Below are positions 36,073 through 45,178 of a DNA stretch of 64,000 bases, piece after piece (the stretch's first letter is position 1; each line of letters begins with the position of its first letter). The DNA comes from CATQHD01 sp965243165 (GTDB lineage: Bacteria > Actinomycetota > Acidimicrobiia > Spongiisociales > Spongiisociaceae). The DNA lies in assembly GCA_965243165.1 (NCBI GenBank), contig OZ251535.1, forward strand, positions 3,125,971 through 3,189,970, given 5' to 3'. A model generated the notes under the pieces. The model was not told the origin of the DNA, ran no database searches, and saw nothing but the letters and a program-made list of their open reading frames with translations. The position numbers and the translations under genes were made by a program.

Positions 36073-37101
36073 CTATACCACCACCTTCAGCACCGCCGTG
36101 GCGATGATGTTGAGGATCGAAATCGGGATCAACCACTTCCAGGCCAGGGTCTGGAGCTGGTCTTCACGGAACCGGGGCAGCGTCCAGCGCAGCCAGATCA
36201 TGATGAACACCAGCAGGCCCACCTTGGCGAACACGATGACCGGCGACAGCAGGGTGTCGGCCGGGATGCCCCAGAAGCCGTAACCGCCCAGGAACAGGGT
36301 AACGGCGATGGCCGACATCGAGAACATGTTGGCGAACTCGGCCAAGAAGAAGAACAGGAACCGGAACCCCGAATACTCGGTTACATACCCCATCACCAGC
36401 TCCGACTCGGCGATCGGCATGTCGAAGGGGAGGCGGGTCAGCTCGGCCAGGGTGGCGATCATGAAGACGGTCAGCCCCACGAACTGGGTGAGCAGGAACG
36501 GCCACCCCTGTCCGATCTGCGCCTGGACGATCCCCTGCATGGACATGGTGCCGGCCTGGATCACCACCCCGACGGTGGCCAGCACCAGGGGCAGCTCGTA
36601 GGCGATCAGCTGCCCGGCCGCCCGCAGCCCGCCGATCATCGAGTACTTGTTGGCCGACGACCATCCGGCCATCAGCACCCCGATGGTGCTCACCGAGGAG
36701 ACGGCCAGGGCGTAGAAGATGCCCACGTCGAGGTCGCGCACCATGCCGTAGCGGGAAGGGTGGAGGGGGATCACCACCAGGAGCGCCATCGTCCCCAGCA
36801 TGACCAGGGCGGGCGCCCACTTGAAGACCGGGCGGTCGGCCTCGGCGGGGACGATGTCCTCTTTCTGGATGAACTTGACCCCGTCGGCGATGAGCTGCGC
36901 CCAGCCGTAGCGCCCGCCGGCGAAGTAGGGGCCCACCCGGCTCTGCATGTGGGCGGACAGCTTCATCTCGGCGAATCCGATCACCATCCCGATGGCGGGC
37001 ACCGCCGCCGCCGCCACCGCCAGCTTGATGCCCAGCTCCGCCCAGAACACCAGCCCCAGCGTCAGCGTCACCGGCCCGGCGGCCGCCGCTTCCAGGATCA
37101 T
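36073..37101 (-). CDS. nuoH: NADH-quinone oxidoreductase subunit H
   Basis: A 342-residue membrane subunit that forms the quinone chamber with NuoB and NuoD. It has the conserved MQSRVGPYFAGG, RYGWAQLIADGVKF and ELTRLPFDMPIAESELV segments. The ATG overlaps the nuoD stop as ATGA, so nuoD and nuoH are translationally coupled with no nuoEFG between them. Confidence 0.96.
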   Translation of the reverse strand: MILEAAAAGPVTLTLGLVFWAELGIKLAVAAAAVPAIGMVIGFAEMKLSAHMQSRVGPYFAGGRYGWAQLIADGVKFIQKEDIVPAEADRPVFKWAPALVMLGTMALLVVIPLHPSRYGMVRDLDVGIFYALAVSSVSTIGVLMAGWSSANKYSMIGGLRAAGQLIAYELPLVLATVGVVIQAGTMSMQGIVQAQIGQGWPFLLTQFVGLTVFMIATLAELTRLPFDMPIAESELVMGYVTEYSGFRFLFFFLAEFANMFSMSAIAVTLFLGGYGFWGIPADTLLSPVIVFAKVGLLVFIMIWLRWTLPRFREDQLQTLAWKWLIPISILNIIATAVLKVVV

Positions 37102-38282
37102 CGGTCAACGTCCCCCAGCACGAAGTCGAGCGACCCCATGACGGCGATGAAGTCGGGCACCAGGGCGCCCTGCAGTATCCAGGGGAGGATGGAGAGGTTG
37201 GAGAAGGAGGCCGAGCGGATCTTCAGCCGGTAGGGGCCGAGGCCGCCGGTGGACACCAAGTGGTAGCCCATCTCCCCCTTCGGGTTCTCGGCCCGCACGT
37301 AGGCCTCGCCGGGGGGGACTTTGATGATGCGGGGGACCTTGGCCTGGAGGGGGCCGGACGGTATCCCGTCAATCGCCTGGCGGATGATGCGGGCCGACTG
37401 GCGTATCTCCTCGAGGCGCACCCACCACCGGTCCCAGCAGTCGCCGTTCTCCCCGGTCGGGACGTCGAAGTCGAACCCGTCGTAGGGGAGGCAGCCGGAG
37501 GCCTTGCGCAGGTCGAACCCGCAGCCGGAGGCGCGCAGGTTGGGGCCCGACACCCCGTAGGACGCCGCCACATCCGCCGGAATCACCCCCACCCCCTTGG
37601 TCCGGGCGAGGAACACCTCGTTGCCGGCCACCAGGTCTTCGATCTCGCCGCAGGTGGCTTCCACCTTGTCCATGGCGGCGCGGGTCTCGGCCAGGAACGA
37701 GGCGGGGATGTCCATGCCGGCCTTCTTGGTGACCGGCCCGGCCCCGTAGACCGGCTTGACCCCTCCGATCCGGTTGAAGTTGGGGTGGAAGCGCCCGCCG
37801 GTGACCGATTCGAGCAGGTCCAGCACCCGCTCCCGCTCCCGCAGGGCGAAGAAGAGGGGGGTGGCGGCGCCCAGCTCCAGCGGGTAGGAGGCCATGAAGA
37901 CCAGATGCGAGGAGATGCGGGCCATCTCGGTGAGCACCAGCCTGATCCACTGGGCGCGGGGCGGGGCCTCCACCCCCATCAGGCGCTCGGCGGCGGCTAT
38001 GAACGGCACTTCGTTGGCGAAGCCCGACACCCAGTCGATCCGGTTGACGATGGTGGTGATCTGGGGGTAGGTGCGCACCTCGGCCAGCTTCTCGTACCCC
38101 CGGTGCATGTAGCCGATGACCGGGCGCACGTCGGTGGCCCGCTCCCCGTCGACGGTGGCCACCAGGCGGAGGACCCCGTGGGTGGACGGGTGCTGGGGGC
38201 CGATGTTGAGGGTCATGCCCTCGGTCTCGAGCTCCACCGAGACGGCCGCCTCGGACAGGTGGTGGGCGAGCGTCCGGTCCAC
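37098..38282 (-). CDS. nuoD: NADH-quinone oxidoreductase subunit D
   Basis: A 394-residue quinone-site subunit with LNIGPQHPSTHGVLR and the YMHRGYEKLAE motif. The arginine in that motif is in the region methylated by NDUFAF7 in mitochondria. The usual C-terminal VLGDVDR is intact, and there is no fusion with NuoC. It starts GTG, overlapping the nuoC TAG by one base. Confidence 0.96.
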   Translation of the reverse strand: MDRTLAHHLSEAAVSVELETEGMTLNIGPQHPSTHGVLRLVATVDGERATDVRPVIGYMHRGYEKLAEVRTYPQITTIVNRIDWVSGFANEVPFIAAAERLMGVEAPPRAQWIRLVLTEMARISSHLVFMASYPLELGAATPLFFALRERERVLDLLESVTGGRFHPNFNRIGGVKPVYGAGPVTKKAGMDIPASFLAETRAAMDKVEATCGEIEDLVAGNEVFLARTKGVGVIPADVAASYGVSGPNLRASGCGFDLRKASGCLPYDGFDFDVPTGENGDCWDRWWVRLEEIRQSARIIRQAIDGIPSGPLQAKVPRIIKVPPGEAYVRAENPKGEMGYHLVSTGGLGPYRLKIRSASFSNLSILPWILQGALVPDFIAVMGSLDFVLGDVDR

Positions 38283-38941
38283 TACGCCCCCGGATTCACG
38301 GTCGAGGGGCCCCCGTTGCCGGCGTCAGGGCCGGGGGCGGGGTCGGGGTCAGGGGCGTCTTCGGGCATGTCCTCCACGTCCACTTTGCCCGGCCAGGGCT
38401 TGACCTCCCGGCTCAGCAGGGGGTAGCTCTTGCGCAGCGGGTGCCCTTCGAATTCGTCGGGCAGGTAGAGCTTGGTGAGGTCGGGGTGGCCAGCGAAGTC
38501 GATCCCGAACATCTCCGCCGCCTCCCGCTCGTGCCAGTTGGCGCCGGGGTACACCCCGCAGAGGCTGTCGATGGACGGGTTTTCGCGGTCGATGTCGGCG
38601 GATATCAGCACCAGCCGGCCCAAGTCGAGGTCGGAAACGGCGCACAGCATCTCGAAGCGCTCCTCCACCGGGGGGTCGGGCGGGTCGCCCACCGCCGCCT
38701 CGTTCGACCAGTCGACGGCCGACAGCCAGGACAGGAACACCAGGCCGAAGCGGTCGCGGGCGGCGGTGACCGACTCCTTCCAGGCCGAGGCGTCCACCCT
38801 GATCTTGGCGGTGCCGTGGGACACCTCGGCCCGGCCCCCCACCGCCGCGGCCACCCGCCCGGCCAGTTCGGCCAGCGGGTCGGCGCCGGTGTCCGGGGCG
38901 GCGGCGTCCGGGGCGGCGGTTTCAGACGGGCCGGCGGTCAC
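38282..38941 (-). CDS. nuoC: NADH-quinone oxidoreductase subunit C
   Basis: A 219-residue peripheral subunit with the signature NWHEREAAEMFGIDFAGHPD and the ERFE-type strand region. The N- and C-terminal extensions are Pro/Asp-rich. It starts GTG within the last 20 bases of nuoB. Confidence 0.94.
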   Translation of the reverse strand: MTAGPSETAAPDAAAPDTGADPLAELAGRVAAAVGGRAEVSHGTAKIRVDASAWKESVTAARDRFGLVFLSWLSAVDWSNEAAVGDPPDPPVEERFEMLCAVSDLDLGRLVLISADIDRENPSIDSLCGVYPGANWHEREAAEMFGIDFAGHPDLTKLYLPDEFEGHPLRKSYPLLSREVKPWPGKVDVEDMPEDAPDPDPAPGPDAGNGGPSTVNPGA

Positions 38942-39422
38942 GCTGCTTCCACTTCTCGCGCACGTCCTCGCGGCCGATCTTCTCCTGCAGGAGGACGACC
39001 CCCTCCATCAGGGCCTCGGGGCGGGGGGGGCAGCCCGGTACGTACACATCCACGGGGATGATCTGGTCCACCCCCTTCGTAACCGAGTAGGAATCCCAGT
39101 AGGGGCCGCCGCAGTTGGAGCAGGACCCCATGGAGATCACGTATTTGGGGTCGGGCATCTGCTCGTAGAGGCGCTTGACGGCGGGCGCCATCTTGTCGGT
39201 GACGGTGCCGGCCACCACCATCAGGTCGGCCTGCCTCGGAGAAGCGGGGAGGGGGATGATGCCGAACCGCATGAAGTCGTAGCGGGGGCCGGAGGCGGCC
39301 ATCATCTCGATGGCGCAGCAGGCCAGGCCGAACTGGAACAGCCACAGGGAGTAGCGGCGCGACCAGTTGAGCAGCCACGACACCGGCTTGACGCCGCCGA
39401 AGCGCTCGGCGACTACGCCCAC
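38922..39422 (-). CDS. nuoB: NADH-quinone oxidoreductase subunit B
   Basis: A 166-residue subunit holding the terminal N2 4Fe-4S cluster. Its ligands are visible as C35-C36 (ACCAIEMM), C101 (GSCSNCGG) and C131 (PGCPPRP). It starts GTG. Between nuoA and nuoB lies a duplicated short sequence (TTCATCCCCGCTTGC) around 39475-39505. Confidence 0.96.
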   Translation of the reverse strand: MGVVAERFGGVKPVSWLLNWSRRYSLWLFQFGLACCAIEMMAASGPRYDFMRFGIIPLPASPRQADLMVVAGTVTDKMAPAVKRLYEQMPDPKYVISMGSCSNCGGPYWDSYSVTKGVDQIIPVDVYVPGCPPRPEALMEGVVLLQEKIGREDVREKWKQRDRRPV

Positions 39423-39504
39423 GATCCCGCCCGCCGCTCATCCAGGCGCCGCCCCCCCGCCGGGCCGGCCCCCTTCATCCCCGCTTGCTTCATCCCCGCT
39501 TGCT

Positions 39505-39870
39505 TCATTCCCACTTGAGCACCCCCTTGCGCACCGCATAGAGCAGCCCCTCCAGCAGGGTGAGGATGAATATGACCACCGCGATCACCCCGGGCAGGCC
39601 CAGGGATTCGGCGGTAACCGCCCATGGGAAGAGGAACACCGCCTCCACGTCGAACAACACGAACAGCAGCCCGAAGATGTAGTAGCGGACGAAGGTCTGG
39701 TTCCAGCCCTCGCCCACCGGATCGACCCCGCACTCGTAGGTGGTCGTCTTCTCCTTGGTGGGGTTGGAGGGGCGCACCAGGTAGGTGATGCCCAGGGTGA
39801 GGGCCACCAACACCAGGCCGAAGGCGGAGAAAGCGGCCACCGCGAGATAGTCCTGGAAGTATTCGCTCAC
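39505..39870 (-). CDS. nuoA: NADH-quinone oxidoreductase subunit A
   Basis: A 121-residue, three-helix subunit with the hallmark TTYECGVDPVG and FDVEAVFLFPWA. It is the first gene of the nuo operon; GTG start with GAGGCGG upstream. It is divergent from the phosphodiesterase gene, so the 39871-40048 gap should hold both promoters; no clear boxes were identified. Confidence 0.95.
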   Translation of the reverse strand: MSEYFQDYLAVAAFSAFGLVLVALTLGITYLVRPSNPTKEKTTTYECGVDPVGEGWNQTFVRYYIFGLLFVLFDVEAVFLFPWAVTAESLGLPGVIAVVIFILTLLEGLLYAVRKGVLKWE

Positions 39871-40048
39871 GGAAGTTCCGCCTCGGGTTCGTGCGGCTGC
39901 ATGCCTGTCCTGTCTCCGGTCTTTCCCGGCTGGTTTCTGCCCGTCTCGCCGCCCCCCCGCCGGGGCGTTCGTGCGGGCGGCCCGGACCGGGGCGGATTAT
40001 AGATGCCGCGCCCGCCCCGATGAATTCCACCCGGCTACCGTGCCGTCC

Positions 40049-41344
40049 GTGAGGGCAGATGCGGGCGGAACATCCGATCCGAGGGCGCCGGACTACGCCG
40101 GAGGGTCGCTCGTCAACCTGGTTGCGGAGCTGGAACGGCGGCTGGCCGGGTCTTGTGCGTCCGCCCGGCTGCACGGCCCGCTGGCCGGGCTGATACCGGA
40201 GGCGTCCACCTACATACTGTTCCTGATCGACGGCCTGGGCGCCCGCCGGCTGGACCATCCGGCGGCGGGGGGGTTGGCCGCCGCCCTGCGCGGGGTGTTG
40301 GACGCTCCCTTCCCCACCACGACCTCGGTGAGCCTGGCCTCGGCGGCCACCGGCCTGGCGCCCCGCCGGCACGGGCTGATCGGGCACTTCGTGCTGTTGG
40401 CGGGCTTTTCCAAACCGATCAACTCCCTCCGCTGGCAGTACGGCGGGGGAAAGGCGGTGTCCTTCCGCACGGAGGGCTTTCTCCCCCGCCCCAACCTCTG
40501 GGAGCGGCTGGCGGCGGCGGGCGCGGAGCCGATCACGGTCCAGCCCGCCGACTACGAGGGCACCCCCCTGACCAAGGCCCTGTACCGGGGGTGCCGCTTC
40601 GAGGGGGCCGCCTCCCTAGACCACTTCGTGGCGGCGGCGGCGGGGCTGGCCGAGCCGCCCGGTCGGCTGGTGTTCGCCTACTACCCGGCGGTGGACGCAG
40701 CCGCCCACAAACACGGGATGGACAGCCCGGAGTACGCCCGCGCCCTGGGGTCGGCGGCCTACCTGTGGGAGGGGATCGCCGCCCGCCTCCCCGCCGGAGC
40801 GGTGATGGTGGGCACCGCCGACCACGGCCTGGCGGCGGTGCCCCGGTCGGGAAAACGGCGCCTGCATCGCCGCCGCACCCCCGGCCTGACCCTGTACGGC
40901 GACCCCCGGGTCCTGTACGTGCGGGGCCCGGCCGACCGCATCGAAGAGCTGGCAGAAGGCCTGCCCGCCTCCCTGCTTTCCCGAAAAGACCTGGAACCCC
41001 TGTGGGGCCCCCCGGATGAAGGCGGGGGCGGGGGCGGGGAAACCCCCATCGGCCCCATCGGCCCCCCCGCCCCCGTAGAAAAACCCGACGGCGCCCTCCT
41101 GGCCCACGACGGCTGCGCATTGCTCCCCGGCCACTTCGACAAGCGCATGATCGGCTACCACGGCGGCCTGACCCCCGAAGAACTCGAGATCCCCCTCTTG
41201 GTGGCAACCCCCCCAGACCTGACGCGGCGGAATCTCTCGGCTCAGCGGGGGGCGGCCGATGCAGGCCCTTCCGGCCTGCCGCAGCCGCCTGACCAGGCCG
41301 GGCCGGAAGATCCGGGATCGCGTCTCACCCGCCGGGTATGGTGA
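40049..41344 (+). CDS. Type I phosphodiesterase/nucleotide pyrophosphatase family protein
   Basis: A 431-residue alkaline-phosphatase-superfamily hydrolase. Metal and nucleophile signatures are FLIDGLGARR (aspartate), PTTTSVSLASAATG (threonine nucleophile), DAAAHKHG and GTADHGL, with a later MIGYHGG histidine. The substrate is a phosphodiester or pyrophosphate that cannot be told from sequence. Start is uncertain: GTG at 40049 is favoured, but GTG at 39971 is in frame. A Gly-rich loop and Pro segment near residues 345-365 are atypical. It stands alone. Confidence 0.82.
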   Translation: MRADAGGTSDPRAPDYAGGSLVNLVAELERRLAGSCASARLHGPLAGLIPEASTYILFLIDGLGARRLDHPAAGGLAAALRGVLDAPFPTTTSVSLASAATGLAPRRHGLIGHFVLLAGFSKPINSLRWQYGGGKAVSFRTEGFLPRPNLWERLAAAGAEPITVQPADYEGTPLTKALYRGCRFEGAASLDHFVAAAAGLAEPPGRLVFAYYPAVDAAAHKHGMDSPEYARALGSAAYLWEGIAARLPAGAVMVGTADHGLAAVPRSGKRRLHRRRTPGLTLYGDPRVLYVRGPADRIEELAEGLPASLLSRKDLEPLWGPPDEGGGGGGETPIGPIGPPAPVEKPDGALLAHDGCALLPGHFDKRMIGYHGGLTPEELEIPLLVATPPDLTRRNLSAQRGAADAGPSGLPQPPDQAGPEDPGSRLTRRVW

Positions 41345-41397
41345 TGAACGAGGAGATGGAAGATGGTCATGTCCCAGCACGAGATAATTTCTCCAGC

Positions 41398-41425
41398 TTG
41401 ACAGGCTGGAAGATAGTGTTATAAT
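41398..41425 (+). promoter_or_regulatory. Consensus sigma-70-type promoter
   Basis: TTGACA (41398-41403), a 16-base spacer and TATAAT (41420-41425): a perfect match to both hexamers, rare in this GC-rich sequence. It lies 65 bases upstream of the small-protein/protease operon. An AAGGAGG site (41475-41481) follows before the ATG. Confidence 0.85.
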
Positions 41426-41490
41426 GGGTTTAACAATCTTCTGAAGGGTTCTCCCAAGAAGGCGTATCAGCAAGGGAAGGAGGTTTGGGA

Positions 41491-41685
41491 ATGGGTGGAG
41501 AAAAAAGTGATCAACAGGTCTTTGACGCCCTTGAGAACGCTCAGGTGCTGTACGAACGCTATTTAGAGCTCTCTCGGATCGCCGATATAGTACCAGATGA
41601 CCTTGGTCAGCCCTCGGAACCAGGTCCACCGTCAACGGAACCGTTGGAGATGATCATTCATGAAGTTCCTACCTTATTTGGGTAG
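41491..41685 (+). CDS. Small acidic protein upstream of SDH-type protease
   Basis: A 64-residue acidic protein (MGGEKSDQQVFDALENAQ) of no family I recognise. The N-terminal half is predicted helical, followed by a Pro-rich acidic segment and EMIIHEVPTLFG. An AAGGAGG site nine bases upstream supports ATG 41491. It ends 25 bases before the protease gene, so it could be an adaptor, inhibitor or immunity-like partner; that is speculation. Confidence 0.6.
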   Translation: MGGEKSDQQVFDALENAQVLYERYLELSRIADIVPDDLGQPSEPGPPSTEPLEMIIHEVPTLFG

Positions 41686-41710
41686 TTGAAGGTTAGTAGA
41701 TTGAAACATT

Positions 41711-42658
41711 ATGGCTACTTGGCAACAAATAGTAAAACAAATACAAGGAATGTCTGAAAGTTACAGAAGAGCCTGGCTTGGAAACGAATTTCAGCAACAC
41801 CTTGAAAAGATCGCTGAGCAACGCAACGACAATAATGTGCTTTTGTACGGATCTTCCTTTTTGCAAAAACCCCAAGCTCCTCCTCAACGTATACAGATAA
41901 CGGCGGAGGATATAAATGGGATGATGTCAGTCATTCACGGAATGGACTGGAATAAACCACTTACATTAGTTCTTCACACACCGGGCGGTGTAATAAACGC
42001 CACAGAGTCGTTAGTTGAATACATAAGATCCAAGTTTGCTCATATAGAGGTGATCGTCCCAACCTTCGCTATGTCGGCAGGTACCATGATCGCTCTTGCT
42101 TCGGACTTGATCATAATGGGTCGTCATAGTCAACTCGGACCTATTGACCCGCAGATGCCGTATCCGGGTAGGTTCGTTTCAGCACGAGCTGTTGTAGACC
42201 AATTCCATATAGCCAAGCAAGAAATCCTTAACGATAACAGTAGTGCTCATGTCTGGGCACCAATTCTTGCTAGTCTAGGTCCCTCTCTTATTCAGGAAGC
42301 ACAAAATGCCCTTGCATATGGAGAGAACATGGTTAAAGGATGGCTTGAAAAATACATGTTCTCATCGATAGAAGAACAGGATGAACGATCAGATAAGGCG
42401 AAACAAGTTGCCAAATATTTCAACGACACCAAAGAGCATAAAAGCCATGGGCGGCGAATTGATAGAGACGAAGCTCGCGGGGTCGGAGTCTTTGTAGAGA
42501 ATATGGAAGATGATCAAGGTTTGCAAGACATTGTACTAACGGCCTATCACCTGATGACGATTATGTTTGAGCAAAGCACCTCCACGAAAATTATCTGGTC
42601 AAACCACGGTCAGCAATGGGTCCGAAACTGGCAGGAACAGCCCTTGGTATCAAGCTAG
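41711..42658 (+). CDS. SDH_sah/SppA-like serine protease (ClpP-crotonase fold)
   Basis: A 315-residue protein. LVLHTPGGVINATESLVEYI (oxyanion region near G92-G93), PTFAMSAGTMIALASD (nucleophile S122) and SQLGPIDPQ match the serine dehydrogenase-proteinase family related to SppA. No signal peptide or clear transmembrane helix is seen, so it is probably cytosolic or peripheral. The C-terminal ~120 residues are charged and helical. GC is clearly lower than in neighbours, indicating recent transfer. Its promoter is a perfect consensus. The substrate is unknown. Confidence 0.82.
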   Translation: MATWQQIVKQIQGMSESYRRAWLGNEFQQHLEKIAEQRNDNNVLLYGSSFLQKPQAPPQRIQITAEDINGMMSVIHGMDWNKPLTLVLHTPGGVINATESLVEYIRSKFAHIEVIVPTFAMSAGTMIALASDLIIMGRHSQLGPIDPQMPYPGRFVSARAVVDQFHIAKQEILNDNSSAHVWAPILASLGPSLIQEAQNALAYGENMVKGWLEKYMFSSIEEQDERSDKAKQVAKYFNDTKEHKSHGRRIDRDEARGVGVFVENMEDDQGLQDIVLTAYHLMTIMFEQSTSTKIIWSNHGQQWVRNWQEQPLVSS

Positions 42659-42705
42659 GTTGTGATAGGGGGAGGTTGCCCCTTCGCCGCAAAGCAAGCC
42701 GACGG

Positions 42706-43014
42706 GTGTCACCCGATTTGACTACTGCCGAGATTCCTGTAACATTTCTTGCAAAGGCGCAACGCCAACCGAGCGAGAAAGGTTTCAGTGAGATGGTGAA
42801 CAAGGCCGCCGCGACAGACAATGAGATCGTCATAACCGAGCACGGGCGACGACTCGGCGCCGCGCTGGTCACGCGCGTCGAGTACGAAGGCTTCATAGAA
42901 ACGCTGAACATCCTGTCGGATCCCGACATGATGGCGGGGATAGAAGAAGCCGAATCGGACATCGCGGCCGGCAGGCTCGTAGAGTTGCCCCAAGAAGACG
43001 AGCGGATAGGTTGA
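42706..43014 (+). CDS. Phd/YefM-family antitoxin, apparently without toxin
   Basis: About 102 residues. SEMVNKAAATDNEIVITEHG then RRLGAALVTRVEYEGFIETL fits the Phd/YefM antitoxin fold, followed by an acidic tail that would wrap a RelE-type toxin. GTG 42706 is a likely start but has no strong ribosome binding site. No toxin frame follows. The last codons and the stop lie in the GCGGATAGG end of repeat copy C, so the repeat may have displaced the toxin gene. Confidence 0.65.
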   Translation: MSPDLTTAEIPVTFLAKAQRQPSEKGFSEMVNKAAATDNEIVITEHGRRLGAALVTRVEYEGFIETLNILSDPDMMAGIEEAESDIAAGRLVELPQEDERIG

Positions 43015-43425
43015 GGGGATAGAAGCCGCAGCTGGTCAGCGGGTTGCCGCCAGGGCTTCGCACCAGACCGGCGCACCACCCCCCCCCCCCCCGCTCCCGT
43101 GAATCATCGGGGCTAAACTGAAACCCAAGCCTGAAGCAGCACCCCGCTTTTCGCGCTCTCCGACCCCCGCCCCGGCTTCGCCGGGTACCCCGCCCCCGCC
43201 GCCTCCGAACCACCGTCTTCGGACACAGAGGACGCGCTGCGGCCCTCTGCGCCAGAATCCGTCTCAGCACAGCCAGGTCGGCCGCCCAGCCCTTGGAACC
43301 CTCGGCTCTGGGCGGAGCGGCCTCTGTATGACCGCAGCATCCGGACCGGCTGCGGTTTATGCACCCCCAAGGTATCAGGGGAGTGTGACAGATTTCAGCA
43401 GCTCGGCGGAAGATAAGCCGCAGAC
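43005..43425 (-). repeat. Dispersed structured repeat, copy C
   Basis: Minus-oriented core: GGTATCAGGGG with TGTGACA (43372-43390), GCTGCGG hairpin, GGTCGGCC stem and CCCCGGCTTCGCCGGG block. It is preceded on the plus strand by the GCGGATAGG end module. It contains a run of 14 C (43079-43092). The 43426-43584 bases up to the IS are GC-rich and uninterpreted. Confidence 0.82.
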
Positions 43426-43584
43426 CAAGCCGAACCCGGTCGAATCCGGCCCCGCGCCCCCGCCGCGCTCCGACACCCGCCCCCCATCTGAGGGAAGCTG
43501 CAGGGCTGCGGCATGCGGGCCTCTCCGGACCGGATGCGGCATCACCCACTCTTCGCGTTCTCCGCCCTCTGCCAACTTCCTGCC

Positions 43585-44616
43585 CTAGATGAGTAGTTCC
43601 AAGGGGTGAGGTGGGGAAATACCACAGATCGGCGGTGGGAGTGTCCATGATCCGGGGTGAAAACCCCTGACCTTGGAGGCCTGGAATGAACCCGGATCTG
43701 GACACCCTCGCGACTGCACTCTACACAACCATCGACGACCTCATAGCCGAAAACCCCCACTGGACGCCGCCCCGGCCCAAAGTAGGCATCGCCCCGAAAC
43801 TGTCCGACGCCGAGCTGGCCACCCTCGCTGTGCTGCAATCCCTCCTCGGATACGACTCCGAAGCCCGGTTCATCCGCTACGCCCGAACACACCTCCGCCC
43901 CTGGTTCCCCCACATCCCCCAACGAGCCGGATACAACAAACGCCTCCGCCGCAGCCACCACCTCCTCCAACACATCACCGCGCATCTCGCCCGGATGACC
44001 CCATCCTGGTGGGACGGCGTCTGGCTGGTCGACTCCACCCCCGTAGAATGCGGAACCAGCCGCCAAACCCAACAACGCTCCGACCTGGCCGGACACGCCG
44101 CCTACGGCTACATCGCGTCCCACCACCGGTACTTCTGGGGTCTCCGCCTCCACCTCATCGCCGCGCCCTCCGGCCTGCCCATCACCTACGCACTGGCTCC
44201 CGCCACAGCAGACGAACGCGACATCTGCCTTCACATGATCTCCCGCCGCGGCCTCGCCCGCCCCGGGCAGACCCTCATCGCGGACAAAGGCTACCGAAGA
44301 GCCAGCTTCGAGCAGCACCTCGACCAGGCCGGGATCACCCTCATCCGCCCTCAACTCAAAACAGAACAACCCCGGCCCCACCAGGAATTCCTACAGCCCT
44401 TCCGTCAAACCATCGAATCGATCATCCAGACCCTCAAAAACCAGCTCGGCCTCAACCGCCACGGCGGACGCACCCTACCCGGCGTCGCTGTACGCGTCGT
44501 CCAACGGCTGCTTGCTCTCACCGCTGTCATCTGGCACAACGAAACCACCCAACAACCCGGCCCCGCCCGTTCCCTCATCGCATACGACCACTAGAACCTT
44601 GGAAACAACCATCTAG
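43585..44616 (+). mobile_element. IS982-family insertion sequence
   Basis: About 1032 bp bounded by imperfect inverted repeats: left CTAGATGAGTAGTTCCAAGG (43585-43604) and the complement of right 44597-44616, matching at about 16 of 20 positions. One transposase gene fills it. No clear target-site duplication was seen. It is bracketed by repeat copies C and D, both in the same orientation. Confidence 0.8.
43686..44594 (+). CDS. IS982-family transposase
   Basis: A 302-residue DDE transposase. LSDAELATLAVLQSLLGYDS, RFIRYARTHL and YNKRLRRSHHLLQ form the family N-terminal region. The catalytic residues lie in DSTPVECG, TLIADKGYRRASFEQ (second aspartate) and the later ESIIQTLKNQLGL (glutamate). 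The frame is intact and full length, so the element may be active. It begins eight bases after a GGAGGCC site. Confidence 0.92.
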   Translation: MNPDLDTLATALYTTIDDLIAENPHWTPPRPKVGIAPKLSDAELATLAVLQSLLGYDSEARFIRYARTHLRPWFPHIPQRAGYNKRLRRSHHLLQHITAHLARMTPSWWDGVWLVDSTPVECGTSRQTQQRSDLAGHAAYGYIASHHRYFWGLRLHLIAAPSGLPITYALAPATADERDICLHMISRRGLARPGQTLIADKGYRRASFEQHLDQAGITLIRPQLKTEQPRPHQEFLQPFRQTIESIIQTLKNQLGLNRHGGRTLPGVAVRVVQRLLALTAVIWHNETTQQPGPARSLIAYDH

Positions 44617-44689
44617 ACGCGAAGACCGCCGCCCTCCTAACGCGACCCCCGAACCCAGCTCCTTGCCCTCACCACCGCCATGAACCCGA

Positions 44690-45065
44690 GCATGGAGACC
44701 ACCCGCCCGCCTGCGCAACCCCCGACCCCCCCCCCCCCCCCCCGCTCCAAGCCCCCTTCACCGCTTCCTGAACCCAAACCTGAAAGCACCCCGTTTTTCG
44801 CGTTCTCCGACCCCCGCCCCGGCTTCGCCGGGTACCCCCCGCCCCCGCCGCCTCCGAACCACCGTCTTCGGACACAGAGGACGCGCTGCGGCCCCCTGCG
44901 CCCGATCCGCCTCGGCACAGCCAGGTCGGCCGCCCCGCCCTTGGAACCCTCGGTTCTGGGCGGAGCAACCTCTGTATGACCGCAGCATCCGGATCGGCTG
45001 CGGTTTATGTACCACACCAAGGTATCAGGGGGTTGTGACATGTTTCGGCGGGGAGAGAAGGTCAG
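44690..45065 (-). repeat. Dispersed structured repeat, copy D
   Basis: Minus-oriented core with the same landmarks as copy C, including AAGGTATCAGGGGG and TGTGACA at its right end. It contains a run of 15 C (44729-44743) at the position equivalent to the copy C tract. The 45066-45178 bases show a short GLDIG-like frame but nothing I can call. Confidence 0.83.
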
Positions 45066-45178
45066 CTCCGCCAACCCTGATTCCTCATATCCACGCGGGG
45101 CCGCCGATGCCGCGGTTCGTTGGCCTGGACATCGGACTCCGAACCGGCGGTTTCACCTGTGGGTGGAGCTCACGTTCT

